Shown here piece after piece: positions 35,125 through 43,182 of a DNA stretch of 64,000 nucleotides. The stretch covers positions 186,001 through 250,000 of the forward strand of contig NZ_DS264345.1 in the NCBI RefSeq assembly GCF_000153925.1, read 5' to 3'. Position 1 is the stretch's first letter, and each line of letters starts with the position of its first letter. The notes below the pieces were generated by a model. The model worked only from the letters and a program-made list of their open reading frames with translations, was not told where the DNA came from and searched no databases. The stretch is from [Ruminococcus] torques ATCC 27756 (GTDB lineage Bacteria; Bacillota; Clostridia; Lachnospirales; Lachnospiraceae). Both the position numbers and the translations under genes were made by a program.

Positions 35125-35812
35125 TACTTTATTTCAAGGGATTTTTGATACAGATATGACCAGTGTGATTTCCGTTTCGGACTTTTTATTGTGTGTGGGA
35201 TGCGCGCTTGCAGTTGGATTGATCCTGGCGGGAACTTACATGTATGGAACAAAATACACGAAGAGTTTCGTGGCAACGCTGGCGTTGCTTCCGGCAGTGG
35301 TCTGTGTAGTGATCATGATGGTAAATGGAAATGTAGGAACCGGCGTAGCAGTTGCGGGAGCGTTTAGTCTCGTACGATTCCGCTCCGTTCCGGGATCGGC
35401 AAAAGAAATCGGGGCTATTTTTCTTGCTATGTGTTCCGGTCTGGTAGCGGGAATGGGATATTTGGCTTATGCGTTATTATCAGCAGTGATTCTCGGCGCC
35501 ATTATGCTGTTGTATAATCGGATGGATTTTGGAACGAGAAAGCATGGATTACGTTATAAAACATTGCACATTACAATACCGGAAGATTTGGATTACAGCG
35601 GAGTGTTTGACAAGATATTAAAGCAGTACACTGAAGATTATGAGGTAGTACAGATTAAAACAACAAACATGGGAAGTTTATTCAAATTGACATACAACCT
35701 TACGTTGAAAAAACCGGAAACGGAAAAAGAATTGATCGATAAACTTCGATGTAGGAATGGAAATCTGGAAATTACAATGTGCAGACAGGAGACGGTAATC
35801 GGAGAATTATAG
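35117..35812 (+). CDS. DUF4956 membrane protein
   Basis: 231 aa. Four membrane segments lie in residues 15-140 (LLCVGCALAVGLILAG, FVATLALLPAVVCVVIMMVN, and two more around AIFLAMCSGLVAGMGYLAYA). The family signature GAFSLVRFRSVPGSAKEIGA connects them. A cytoplasmic alpha/beta domain of about 80 residues follows. DUF4956 proteins nearly always accompany VTC-domain proteins, suggesting a membrane partner or channel for the product. Function unproven. Confidence 0.88.
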   Translation: MLNTLFQGIFDTDMTSVISVSDFLLCVGCALAVGLILAGTYMYGTKYTKSFVATLALLPAVVCVVIMMVNGNVGTGVAVAGAFSLVRFRSVPGSAKEIGAIFLAMCSGLVAGMGYLAYALLSAVILGAIMLLYNRMDFGTRKHGLRYKTLHITIPEDLDYSGVFDKILKQYTEDYEVVQIKTTNMGSLFKLTYNLTLKKPETEKELIDKLRCRNGNLEITMCRQETVIGEL

Positions 35813-35825
35813 GAGGCGATGAGAA

Positions 35826-37613
35826 ATGCGGAAAAGAGAAGTTGTATTATTTTTTGTAATGGGATCGTTTTTGCTATCCGGCTGTCATACAACAAATCAG
35901 GATATACAGCAAAATACAGACAGTACAGCGTCTGAGAGTACCTCTGCGACGGAAATAGATACTTCTGCTATGTTTTCCGATAGAGACAAAGAGGTCGGAT
36001 ATGAAGAAGAGGAGAGTGTCGCTGTTTTGTTGGCGGACAAGGGATCTTCCTGTGAATCTGATTCAGTGTCGATTGATGAAAACGTAGTGACTATTACAGA
36101 GGAAGGGACATACATACTTTCAGGTTCTCTCTCAGATGGAATGGTGATTGTAGATGCGGAGGATACAGATAAAATTCAGCTTGTTTTGGATGATGTATCT
36201 ATTTCTAATTCTCAGTCGGCTGCTTTGTATATACGGTCTGCAGATAAAGTATTTGTCACTACTGCAGCGGGAACGGAAAATGAGCTGATTAATTTAGGAA
36301 CGTATATTGCTATAGATGAGAATAATATTGATGCAGCGGTATTTTCAAAATCAGATCTGACTCTCAATGGGGAAGGAATACTTACCGTTACCGCTCAGGA
36401 AGGACATGGAATCGTATCAAAAGATGATCTTGTCTTTACAAGCGGTGACTATACGATTACAAGTGCAAAACATGGGATATCGGGAAAGGACAGCGTCCGG
36501 ATTGCTAATGGTTCTTATAAGATTATATCCGGAAAAGATGGGATACATGGAGAAAATACCGAGGACAGTAGTTTAGGTTTTGTCTATTTGGCAGGAGGTA
36601 CTTTTGATATTACCTCACAGCAGGATGGAGTCAGCGCCGGCGCATGGCTTCAGGCAGAGGAGGGAACTTACACTATTGTGGCAGGAGAGGGAAGCGCCGG
36701 GGTACAGAATCAGGAATTAGAAACGAAAATGCTGCCGGAACAGTTGCCGCAAGATACAACAGAGGAAAACACAACCAGTATCAAGGGAATGAAAGCGTCT
36801 GCACAGATTGTATTAAAAGGCGGAACCTATACAGTTGATACAGAGGATGATGCATTTCATTCCAACGGGAATTTTGTTGTCAGTGGAGGTACTTACAGTG
36901 TGTCATCGGGAGACGATGGGATTCATGCAGATGGGAACGTTACGATTTCCGGAGGGAGTATAGATATATTAAAAAGCTATGAAGGAATCGAAGGATTGAG
37001 TATTGATATTACAGGGGGCGAGCTTTCTGTACTGGCCTCTGATGACGGAATGAATGCAGCAGGAGGAAATGACGGCAGCGGATTTGACGGACCCGGAGGC
37101 GGGGGAGATCAGTTTGCGGTTACGGAAGGCGCCTATATTCACATTTCCGGAGGTAAGCTCCATGTCAATGCGTCGGGAGATGGCATTGATTCCAATGGGG
37201 ATCTTACGGTTTCCGGTGGAGAAACTTATGTTTCCGGTCCTTCTAATGATGGAAACGGAACATTGGATTACAGTGGCAGTGCAGTGATTACGGGAGGAGT
37301 CTTTGCAGCGTCAGGATCATCGGGGATGGCGCAAAGCTTTGATGATTCTTCCACACAAGGGTGCATGATGGTCAATGTAGAGGCGCAGGAAGCCGATACG
37401 GATATTGTACTTTTGGATGACAGTGGAAATGAAATTTTGAGCTGGAGCGCTGAAAAAACGTATTCATCTGTCATTATAAGCTGTGAGGAAATCAAAGAAG
37501 GAGAAAATTATACCGTAAAATGTGGAGAGACAGAACAGAGTGTTACGATGGACAGTTTGGTTTATGGAAGTAATTCTCCGTCAGGAGGAAATCCCGGAGG
37601 CGGCAGCTTATGA
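35826..37613 (+). CDS. Carbohydrate-binding-domain (DUF4353-type) surface lipoprotein
   Basis: 595 aa. A lipobox (LLSGC, Cys20) follows a short signal peptide; residues 25-75 are a Ser/Thr-rich linker. From about 85 on, right-handed beta-helix-like repeats recur with the theme GGTYxVxSGDDGIHADGNV-T: for example HGISGKDSVRIANG, DGIHGENTED, DDAFHSNGNFVVSGG, DGIDSNGDLTVSGG. The tail is Gly-rich (NPGGGSL). The DUF4353 family is annotated as carbohydrate-binding. AGGAGG precedes the ATG. It lies 13 nt after the DUF4956 gene, so it belongs to the VTC operon and is probably exported to the cell surface. Confidence 0.87.
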   Translation: MRKREVVLFFVMGSFLLSGCHTTNQDIQQNTDSTASESTSATEIDTSAMFSDRDKEVGYEEEESVAVLLADKGSSCESDSVSIDENVVTITEEGTYILSGSLSDGMVIVDAEDTDKIQLVLDDVSISNSQSAALYIRSADKVFVTTAAGTENELINLGTYIAIDENNIDAAVFSKSDLTLNGEGILTVTAQEGHGIVSKDDLVFTSGDYTITSAKHGISGKDSVRIANGSYKIISGKDGIHGENTEDSSLGFVYLAGGTFDITSQQDGVSAGAWLQAEEGTYTIVAGEGSAGVQNQELETKMLPEQLPQDTTEENTTSIKGMKASAQIVLKGGTYTVDTEDDAFHSNGNFVVSGGTYSVSSGDDGIHADGNVTISGGSIDILKSYEGIEGLSIDITGGELSVLASDDGMNAAGGNDGSGFDGPGGGGDQFAVTEGAYIHISGGKLHVNASGDGIDSNGDLTVSGGETYVSGPSNDGNGTLDYSGSAVITGGVFAASGSSGMAQSFDDSSTQGCMMVNVEAQEADTDIVLLDDSGNEILSWSAEKTYSSVIISCEEIKEGENYTVKCGETEQSVTMDSLVYGSNSPSGGNPGGGSL

Positions 37614-37617
37614 AGTC

Positions 37618-37803
37618 ATGTTCAAAAATCGCATTGATTCTGGCATACAATCCGGAGTATTGTCTGGTAGATTTGGTACAGACATTAAAGAAAAAGGGAT
37701 TTTGGAGATCTATGGAACAACGAATCGTTTGACAAATATATATTTTATTATCGGAGGAATGTTTCTTATTCTGGGAGTTTTTCTATATTGTTTGAAAAAG
37801 TAG
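37618..37803 (+). CDS. 61-aa single-pass membrane protein
   Basis: ATG 37618 lies 4 nt after the preceding stop, with GGAGGCGG at 37596-37603 somewhat far upstream. The protein has a polar N-terminal half (KNRIDSGIQSGVLSGRFGTD) and one C-terminal membrane helix (IYFIIGGMFLILGVFLYCL) ending in KK. No family is recognised. It sits between the carbohydrate-binding lipoprotein and the alarmone synthetase. Confidence 0.55.
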   Translation: MFKNRIDSGIQSGVLSGRFGTDIKEKGILEIYGTTNRLTNIYFIIGGMFLILGVFLYCLKK

Positions 37804-37829
37804 TCGGAACTATGCCGGGAGGTGGAAGC

Positions 37830-38453
37830 GTGACACAGGAAGAATACTATGGTGATGTATTTGCTTTACTGAAACAAGGAGAAGTATACTTAAAGAAAGT
37901 AATGGAAATGTATCCAAATGATAACACACAAGATGAGCTGCAGTCGATTTTATACACAAAGACAAGAATAAAAACACCGGAAAGCATGATGGAAAAATTA
38001 AAAAGGCGCGGATTGGAGACAGATTGTCGTACTGCATTGGCAAATACTCATGATGCCATAGGAATCAGAGTGATCTGTTCTTTTGTAGAAGAAGTATATC
38101 GTATCGAAAGATGGCTGCAAAAAAGAGAGGATATTGAAATCCTGGAAAAAAAAGATTATATCGCTTATCCGAAGGCAAATGGTTACAGGAGTCTTCATCT
38201 GATCATACAATTTACAAAATTTGATTTACAGGGAGTTGAAGCGGAAATACAGATTCGTACGATTGCCATTGATTTTTGGGCAACTCTGGAACATCAGATA
38301 AAGTACAAAAGAAATGTTCCACATGAAAAGACGATACGGAGGGAACTGAAAAGGTGCGCAGATGAAATTGCTTCTGTGGATTTGTCTATGCAGACTATCC
38401 GGGATATTTTACAAAGTGATACATGGAAGCACGTAGATGAAAGAAGTCGGTGA
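37830..38453 (+). CDS. Small alarmone synthetase (RelA/SpoT-type GTP pyrophosphokinase)
   Basis: 207 aa with only the (p)ppGpp synthetase domain, as in YjbM/RelQ and YwaC/RelP. Motifs: ALANTHDAIGIRVICSFVEE, the metal/ATP region, KANGYRSLHLIIQF (YRSLH is the key loop) and AEIQIRTIAIDFWATLEHQI. No hydrolase domain, TGS or ACT. I choose GTG 37830, which follows GGGAGGTGG at the right distance, over upstream in-frame starts. It closes the VTC operon, suggesting a link between alarmones and the polyphosphate-like system. Confidence 0.88.
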   Translation: MTQEEYYGDVFALLKQGEVYLKKVMEMYPNDNTQDELQSILYTKTRIKTPESMMEKLKRRGLETDCRTALANTHDAIGIRVICSFVEEVYRIERWLQKREDIEILEKKDYIAYPKANGYRSLHLIIQFTKFDLQGVEAEIQIRTIAIDFWATLEHQIKYKRNVPHEKTIRRELKRCADEIASVDLSMQTIRDILQSDTWKHVDERSR

Positions 38454-38513
38454 ACTGCCGGCATGTAATTATACAATCTTTAATATGTATATAAACGGAA
38501 ATCATGTAAAATA

Positions 38514-38543
38514 TTGTAAATGATTTATGGAAAGGAGTATAAT
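38514..38543 (+). promoter_or_regulatory. Promoter of the dockerin protein gene
   Basis: TTGTAA (38514-38519) and TATAAT (38538-38543), 18-bp spacer. No copy of the TTAAGGT box is seen here. Confidence 0.6.
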
Positions 38544-38582
38544 ATGGATATATAAAAAATAAAAGGGAAAGCGGGGAAAAGA

Positions 38583-41483
38583 ATGAGGAAAAAGAAAGTT
38601 TTTGCGCTTGCAATGGCGGGATGCATGATGTTCACACAACCGGTATTTGCAGAGGAATTGCAGAAAGAACTTACAGATGCAGTCGTGATATCAGATGACG
38701 CACAAAAAGAAGGTAATTTGGATGTGCTCTCTGAAGATGGAGAGAAAACGTTTTTTGTGAACGGTTCGTCATCTGAAGCTGCGGAAGCGGAAAGGGCAAA
38801 CTTTGCAGAAAGAGCTGCGGAAGAAGGGAAAACAGGAAATTCGGTCTTGCTTGACAGGAATGCCGTCACATATTTGGAAGGGCATCGGGAAATTCCGTGT
38901 GAGGAACAAGGAGGAATTTATTTTCTGAATCGGAACAAATTATCGTTGTACAAGCCGGACAGCAATGAGTTGACAGAAGTACATCAGTTTGACAATGTGC
39001 AAGATGTTTATGTGGCAAATGACAGACTGTATATATTGGACCGCAGTTCTAATATTACGATCTATAATTTGCTTACGCAGCAGGAAGAGAAGAAACTTCA
39101 GTATGGAGATCACGCAAGTTCGATCGGCGCAGATTCAAAGGGAAGGATTTATCTTGCCGAATCGAATGGCAATGGTGACGATTATGATCTGTATCTTTTA
39201 TCGCCGGAAGGAACGCTTTTATCGCAGGCTTTATCCGAGGAGGCAGTGTACGGTTTTTGCGGCTTCGATGAAAGTAACGGGAACTATTATGTAGATACTT
39301 ATAATAACTGGCGGTACTGGGGGTATGACCATGATATGCATGCCCTTCGCGCCGGAAATGTAACCGGAGATCAGCTCACCTTTCATAATAAAAAATTGAT
39401 GATGTATATTTGTCAGTCATATTTCTATGAACGTGAAGAACAGGCCGGTATGCTCGGGGATAAATATATATGCGTAGACAGTACATTTAATTCAAGACTA
39501 AAGGTTTGGGATTCTGATGTGTATAAATCAGAAGAACCGGAAGATACGGAAGTTTTCTTCTTACCGCGCAATAATGAAGAAGGAGGAGCGTTTGATCCGA
39601 ATGCGAGCGTCGGAACACGAACGATCTACCGCGAGGAGACGGATTCTATTGTTACATTTAAAGACAATTCATACATAGCGGAATATGACATCCAAAGCGG
39701 AGAAGAGATTTATTCTGCAAAAACAGATTATCCGGTATTCTGTCTGATGGAATACGAAGGCGGGGTTGCAGCGGTTGAAAAATCCGGCGATAATTATTAT
39801 TATGAATTTTTCCCATGGAAGAAAGCGACCAGCCTGGAAGTGGAAGGAAGCAGCCATACGGTAAATATAGGCGATACATTGCAGCTTACACCTGTGACAA
39901 ACGGAACAATGGAAGAAGTCTACAGTTGGAAGAGCAGCGATCCGAAAATCGCGAGCATCAACCGGGCGGGACAGGTATTCGGCTGGAGCAAAGGAGAGGC
40001 AGTGATCACAGTCAGTACAACAAGCGGTCTGTCGGCGCAGTGTACGGTGACGGTGACGGGAGAACCTTCTGTTCAAGACCCGGATAAAACAGCGACGGTT
40101 ACAGATGGTTATGCTTCTAATAATCATTCTTTGAATGATTATGCAATATGGAGTAAGACAGTTAATTCTTATTTGATTCCGAATGCAGACGGAACATTTA
40201 CGAGAGTGGAGCATTGCGGCGGAAAAATGATCGTTGAAAACTATTCTGCGGCAGGCAAGAAGACCGGAAGTAAAACGGTTGCAATGGAGCTGAGTCTGTT
40301 TGGCGGATTTTACAGTGGAAGCGATCATAATTATTTCGTGTTCGGACAGGCTAATCCAAATGACAGCGATGAAGAAGAAGTAATGCGAATCGTAAAATAT
40401 TCCAAAGATTTTCAGAGAATAGGGGCGGTTTCCGTATACGGAGCGAATACGAATATTCCGTTTGAGGCAGGTTCGCTGCGGATGACAGAGACAGCCGGAA
40501 AGCTTTATATTCATACATGTCATGAGATGTATACTGACAGCGACGGATTGAATCATCAGGCGAATATGACGTTTGTGATCAATGAAAATGACATGAGTGT
40601 AGAACAGTCTTACTATGATGTGCTGAATCTTGCACAGGCAGGATATGTAAGTCATTCTTTTAATCAGTTTATTCAGACGGACGGAGAGAATATTTACAGA
40701 GTAGATCACGGTGATTATGCACCGAGAGGAATCGCTCTTATTAAGTCACAGGTTGGCGGATCGATCACTAAAGTCGATTATGCGATTCCGGTTGGTTTAG
40801 GCAAGGTGACCGGAGGGCATTACAATTCTACGGGAGCCTCTGTCGGCGGGTTTGAAATATCGTCTGAAAACTGTATTATCGCAGGAAATGCAGTAGATTT
40901 CGAGAGCGAAAGTGCCAATACTTCAGACCAGAGAAATATTTTTATCAGCATTACCGATAAACAATTAACTCAAGCGAAAACGGTATGGCTGACAAATTAC
41001 GATAAGCAGCAGGGTATAAACGTACAGACACCTCAGCTTGTGAAGATCGGAGAGGATCAATTCCTTGTAATGTGGCAGGAAGGCAGTAAATCCGAGGGGA
41101 ATCTGACGACGAAGATCGTAACGATCGATTCCGAAGGAAATAAAACTTCTAATATAAGGTCAAAATCGATGCCGCTTTCCGATTGTCAGCCCGTCGTAGG
41201 ACCGGACGGGGTTGTAAGATGGTATGTGACAGACGGCAAGGCTCCGACGATTTATGCGGTCAATCCGTTTGAGCAAAGCCAGTCATATATAAAGGGCGAC
41301 GTAAATGAAGACGGGAAAGTTGAGATCAGTGATCTGCGCCTGATCCTGCGCAGCGTATGTAAAAAAGTAGAGTTGACAGAACAGCAGAAACTTGCTGCGG
41401 ATGTGACGGAAGACGGGAAAGTCGAGATCGGTGATCTGAGGAAAGTGTTAAGATATATTTGCCATAAGATTCCTGAGTTATAA
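38583..41483 (+). CDS. Large secreted protein with Ig-like (BIG2) and dockerin domains
   Basis: 966 aa. The signal peptide (1-23) ends in QPVFAEE. Residues 70-410 and 500-900 are beta-rich, propeller-like sequence (YILDRSSNITIYNLLTQ style). A BIG2 domain lies at about 414-495 (SSHTVNIGDTLQLTPV ... VYSWKSSDPKIASINRAGQV). The C-terminus (902-966) is a dockerin-like pair of calcium loops, GDVNEDGKVEISD and ADVTEDGKVEIGD. No catalytic domain, sortase motif or membrane anchor is recognised. The dockerin implies docking to a cohesin protein encoded elsewhere, or an intramolecular role. Confidence 0.85.
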   Translation: MRKKKVFALAMAGCMMFTQPVFAEELQKELTDAVVISDDAQKEGNLDVLSEDGEKTFFVNGSSSEAAEAERANFAERAAEEGKTGNSVLLDRNAVTYLEGHREIPCEEQGGIYFLNRNKLSLYKPDSNELTEVHQFDNVQDVYVANDRLYILDRSSNITIYNLLTQQEEKKLQYGDHASSIGADSKGRIYLAESNGNGDDYDLYLLSPEGTLLSQALSEEAVYGFCGFDESNGNYYVDTYNNWRYWGYDHDMHALRAGNVTGDQLTFHNKKLMMYICQSYFYEREEQAGMLGDKYICVDSTFNSRLKVWDSDVYKSEEPEDTEVFFLPRNNEEGGAFDPNASVGTRTIYREETDSIVTFKDNSYIAEYDIQSGEEIYSAKTDYPVFCLMEYEGGVAAVEKSGDNYYYEFFPWKKATSLEVEGSSHTVNIGDTLQLTPVTNGTMEEVYSWKSSDPKIASINRAGQVFGWSKGEAVITVSTTSGLSAQCTVTVTGEPSVQDPDKTATVTDGYASNNHSLNDYAIWSKTVNSYLIPNADGTFTRVEHCGGKMIVENYSAAGKKTGSKTVAMELSLFGGFYSGSDHNYFVFGQANPNDSDEEEVMRIVKYSKDFQRIGAVSVYGANTNIPFEAGSLRMTETAGKLYIHTCHEMYTDSDGLNHQANMTFVINENDMSVEQSYYDVLNLAQAGYVSHSFNQFIQTDGENIYRVDHGDYAPRGIALIKSQVGGSITKVDYAIPVGLGKVTGGHYNSTGASVGGFEISSENCIIAGNAVDFESESANTSDQRNIFISITDKQLTQAKTVWLTNYDKQQGINVQTPQLVKIGEDQFLVMWQEGSKSEGNLTTKIVTIDSEGNKTSNIRSKSMPLSDCQPVVGPDGVVRWYVTDGKAPTIYAVNPFEQSQSYIKGDVNEDGKVEISDLRLILRSVCKKVELTEQQKLAADVTEDGKVEIGDLRKVLRYICHKIPEL

Positions 41484-41487
41484 CAAG

Positions 41488-41528
41488 AAAAAGGCGTTGA
41501 TTCGTTTTTTACGGATCAGCGCCTTTTT
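41488..41528. terminator. Terminator between convergent dockerin and mgtE genes
   Basis: AAAAAGGCG-TTGAT-TCGT pairs with ACGGATCAGCGCCTTTTT; poly-A and poly-T flanks make it usable from both strands. Confidence 0.88.
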
Positions 41529-41558
41529 AAGCAGAAAAAGTTGTGAAAACAGAACTGC

Positions 41559-42890
41559 TTACAACCGGAACATTAATGATGCAATATTAAAATAAATCAA
41601 TATAGAAAATGTATCGACAAGCGTTGTGATCAGCGGAGAAGCCATAATAGCCGGATCAAGGTGCACCTTGCTTGCAACAAGAGGAAGAATACATCCGATC
41701 AGTTTCGAGATGATAACAGTTGCGATCAGCGAAAGCGCAATGACTAAAGCAAGATTCGGATTATGATACTGGATCAGGATACGAACGCCGTTTGTAAGAG
41801 CGAGTACAGCTCCTACAATTATGGAGATACGGAATTCTTTAAAAATAACTTTAAAAATATCTTTAAAATGTATTTCCGAAAGAGCAAGTCCCCGAATGAC
41901 CAGTGTTGAGCTTTGCGAACCACAGTTTCCGCCTGTATCCATCAACATAGGGATAAAGGATACAAGAAGCGGGATCGCAGCAAATGCGTCTTCATATTTT
42001 GTGATGATCGTACCTGTGATAATGGAAGTAAGCATAAGGATGAGAAGCCATGGGATCCTGTTTTTTGCGTGGGCGAAAGTGGATGTATTAAAATAAGTTT
42101 TTTCGCTTGGATTAATGGCGGCCATCTTAGTGATATCTTCTGTTGCTTCTTCAACCATAACGTCCATAGCGTCGTCAAATGTGACGATTCCGACCATAAG
42201 TCCGTCTTTATCAAGTACCGGAAGCGCAAGCAGGTCGTATTTTCTGAATAATTGAGCCACTTCTTCTTTATCGGTATAAGTTCTTACGGAAATGATCTCT
42301 GTTTCCATCAGTTCACTGATCAGAATGCCATCGTCGGTCGTCATGAGATCTTTTGCGCTGACGATGCCGATCAGCTTCCTTTTATCTGTGACGTAGCAGG
42401 TATAGATCGTTTCTTTGTGAATACCGGTTTCCTTGATGTGAGCCATAGACTGTGCGACAGTCATAGACTGACGGATATCGACATATTCGGTTGTCATGAT
42501 GCTTCCTGCGCTGTCTTCCGGATAATTAAGAAGTTGGTTGATCAGCGTTCTGTCAGACGGCGAAACCGTATCAAGAATACGATTTACGAGGTTTGCCGGA
42601 AGCTCTTCGAGAAGATCGACAGTATCATCCATGTAAAGGTCATCAAGGAGTTCCTTTAGTTCTTTTTCGGAAAACATGTCTACAAGGTAGGTCTGCATGG
42701 AAGTTTCCATATTGGCAAATACTTCCGCTGCCTTATCTTTCGGAATCAGCCGAAATGCAAGAGCAAGCTCTTTATCGTCAAGTTCTGACAGTAATGAGGC
42801 TATGTCCACTTCGTTCATTACATCTAAAATGCTTCTCACAGCTTTGAACTGACGCTGGCCGAGAAGCTGTACAAAAATGTCTTTGTTCAT
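41559..42890 (-). CDS. mgtE: Magnesium transporter MgtE
   Basis: 443-aa homodimeric Mg2+ channel. The order is the N-terminal Mg-sensing helical domain (1-130), two CBS domains (130-250, with IGIVSAKDLMTTDDGIL and VGIVTFDDAMDV), the plug helix, and five membrane helices with MDTGGNCGSQSSTLVIRGLA, the ion-pore region. Its ribosome site is AGAGAGG. An upstream hairpin and a well-translated-looking small frame suggest leader control. Confidence 0.95.
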   Translation of the reverse strand: MNKDIFVQLLGQRQFKAVRSILDVMNEVDIASLLSELDDKELALAFRLIPKDKAAEVFANMETSMQTYLVDMFSEKELKELLDDLYMDDTVDLLEELPANLVNRILDTVSPSDRTLINQLLNYPEDSAGSIMTTEYVDIRQSMTVAQSMAHIKETGIHKETIYTCYVTDKRKLIGIVSAKDLMTTDDGILISELMETEIISVRTYTDKEEVAQLFRKYDLLALPVLDKDGLMVGIVTFDDAMDVMVEEATEDITKMAAINPSEKTYFNTSTFAHAKNRIPWLLILMLTSIITGTIITKYEDAFAAIPLLVSFIPMLMDTGGNCGSQSSTLVIRGLALSEIHFKDIFKVIFKEFRISIIVGAVLALTNGVRILIQYHNPNLALVIALSLIATVIISKLIGCILPLVASKVHLDPAIMASPLITTLVDTFSILIYFNIASLMFRL

Positions 42891-42960
42891 GATAAATACC
42901 TCTCTTTATGTAATTTTTTTCGATCAGACTGTGTATATGACAACTGACACCGGAGTCCAT
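42778..42960 (-). CDS. Possible leader ORF overlapping the mgtE start
   Basis: ATG 42960 follows a very strong AAAGGTGGTGAGG site and encodes MDSGVSCHIHSLIEKNYIKR followed by 40 more residues (60 aa), running 113 nt into mgtE in another frame. The ribosome site is better than that of mgtE itself. Translating it would run ribosomes through the mgtE start and could couple or interfere. There is no homology evidence, so it may be a regulatory leader rather than a stable protein. Confidence 0.4.
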   Translation of the reverse strand: MDSGVSCHIHSLIEKNYIKRGIYHEQRHFCTASRPASVQSCEKHFRCNERSGHSLITVRT

Positions 42961-43003
42961 AACCTCACCACCTTTCAATATGGAACGCACAGGGCGCTTC
43001 CGC

Positions 43004-43034
43004 AAAATAAAAACCGTCATTTTTAAAGTGACGG
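43004..43034 (-). terminator. Hairpin with T-tail in the mgtE leader
   Basis: On the minus strand CCGTCA and TGACGG (43034-43029 and 43019-43014) form a stem, and TTTTTATTTT follows. It lies between the presumed mgtE promoter and the leader ORF, so it may act as an attenuator. Confidence 0.6.
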
Positions 43035-43130
43035 AATCATAACAATATTTTTACTGCTTTATTTTAGTTTACAGGGGAAAAAGTGTCAAGAAAAACATAT
43101 GTAAAAATGGATGAAAAATTAAGAAAAATC

Positions 43131-43139
43131 TGTTATAAT
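43131..43139 (+). promoter_or_regulatory. Extended -10 promoter of the dipeptidase gene
   Basis: TGTTATAAT has the TGN extension before TATAAT (43134-43139). No good -35 is visible. Confidence 0.5.
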
Positions 43140-43182
43140 CAATAAAGCATATGGCAATAACTAATAGAAAAGAGGATTTATT

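Noticed and set aside
36367-37287. Alternate-frame ORFs within the carbohydrate-binding lipoprotein gene
   Set aside because: They follow from the Gly/Ser/Asp-rich repeats; the main frame has the signal peptide and domains.
39669-40709. 346-codon open frame antisense to the dockerin gene
   Set aside because: It is a shadow of the repetitive beta-rich coding sequence and has no start context or recognisable domain.
42891-43060. M-box Mg2+ riboswitch before mgtE
   Set aside because: The leader is too short and lacks the conserved M-box core; only a simple hairpin is visible.
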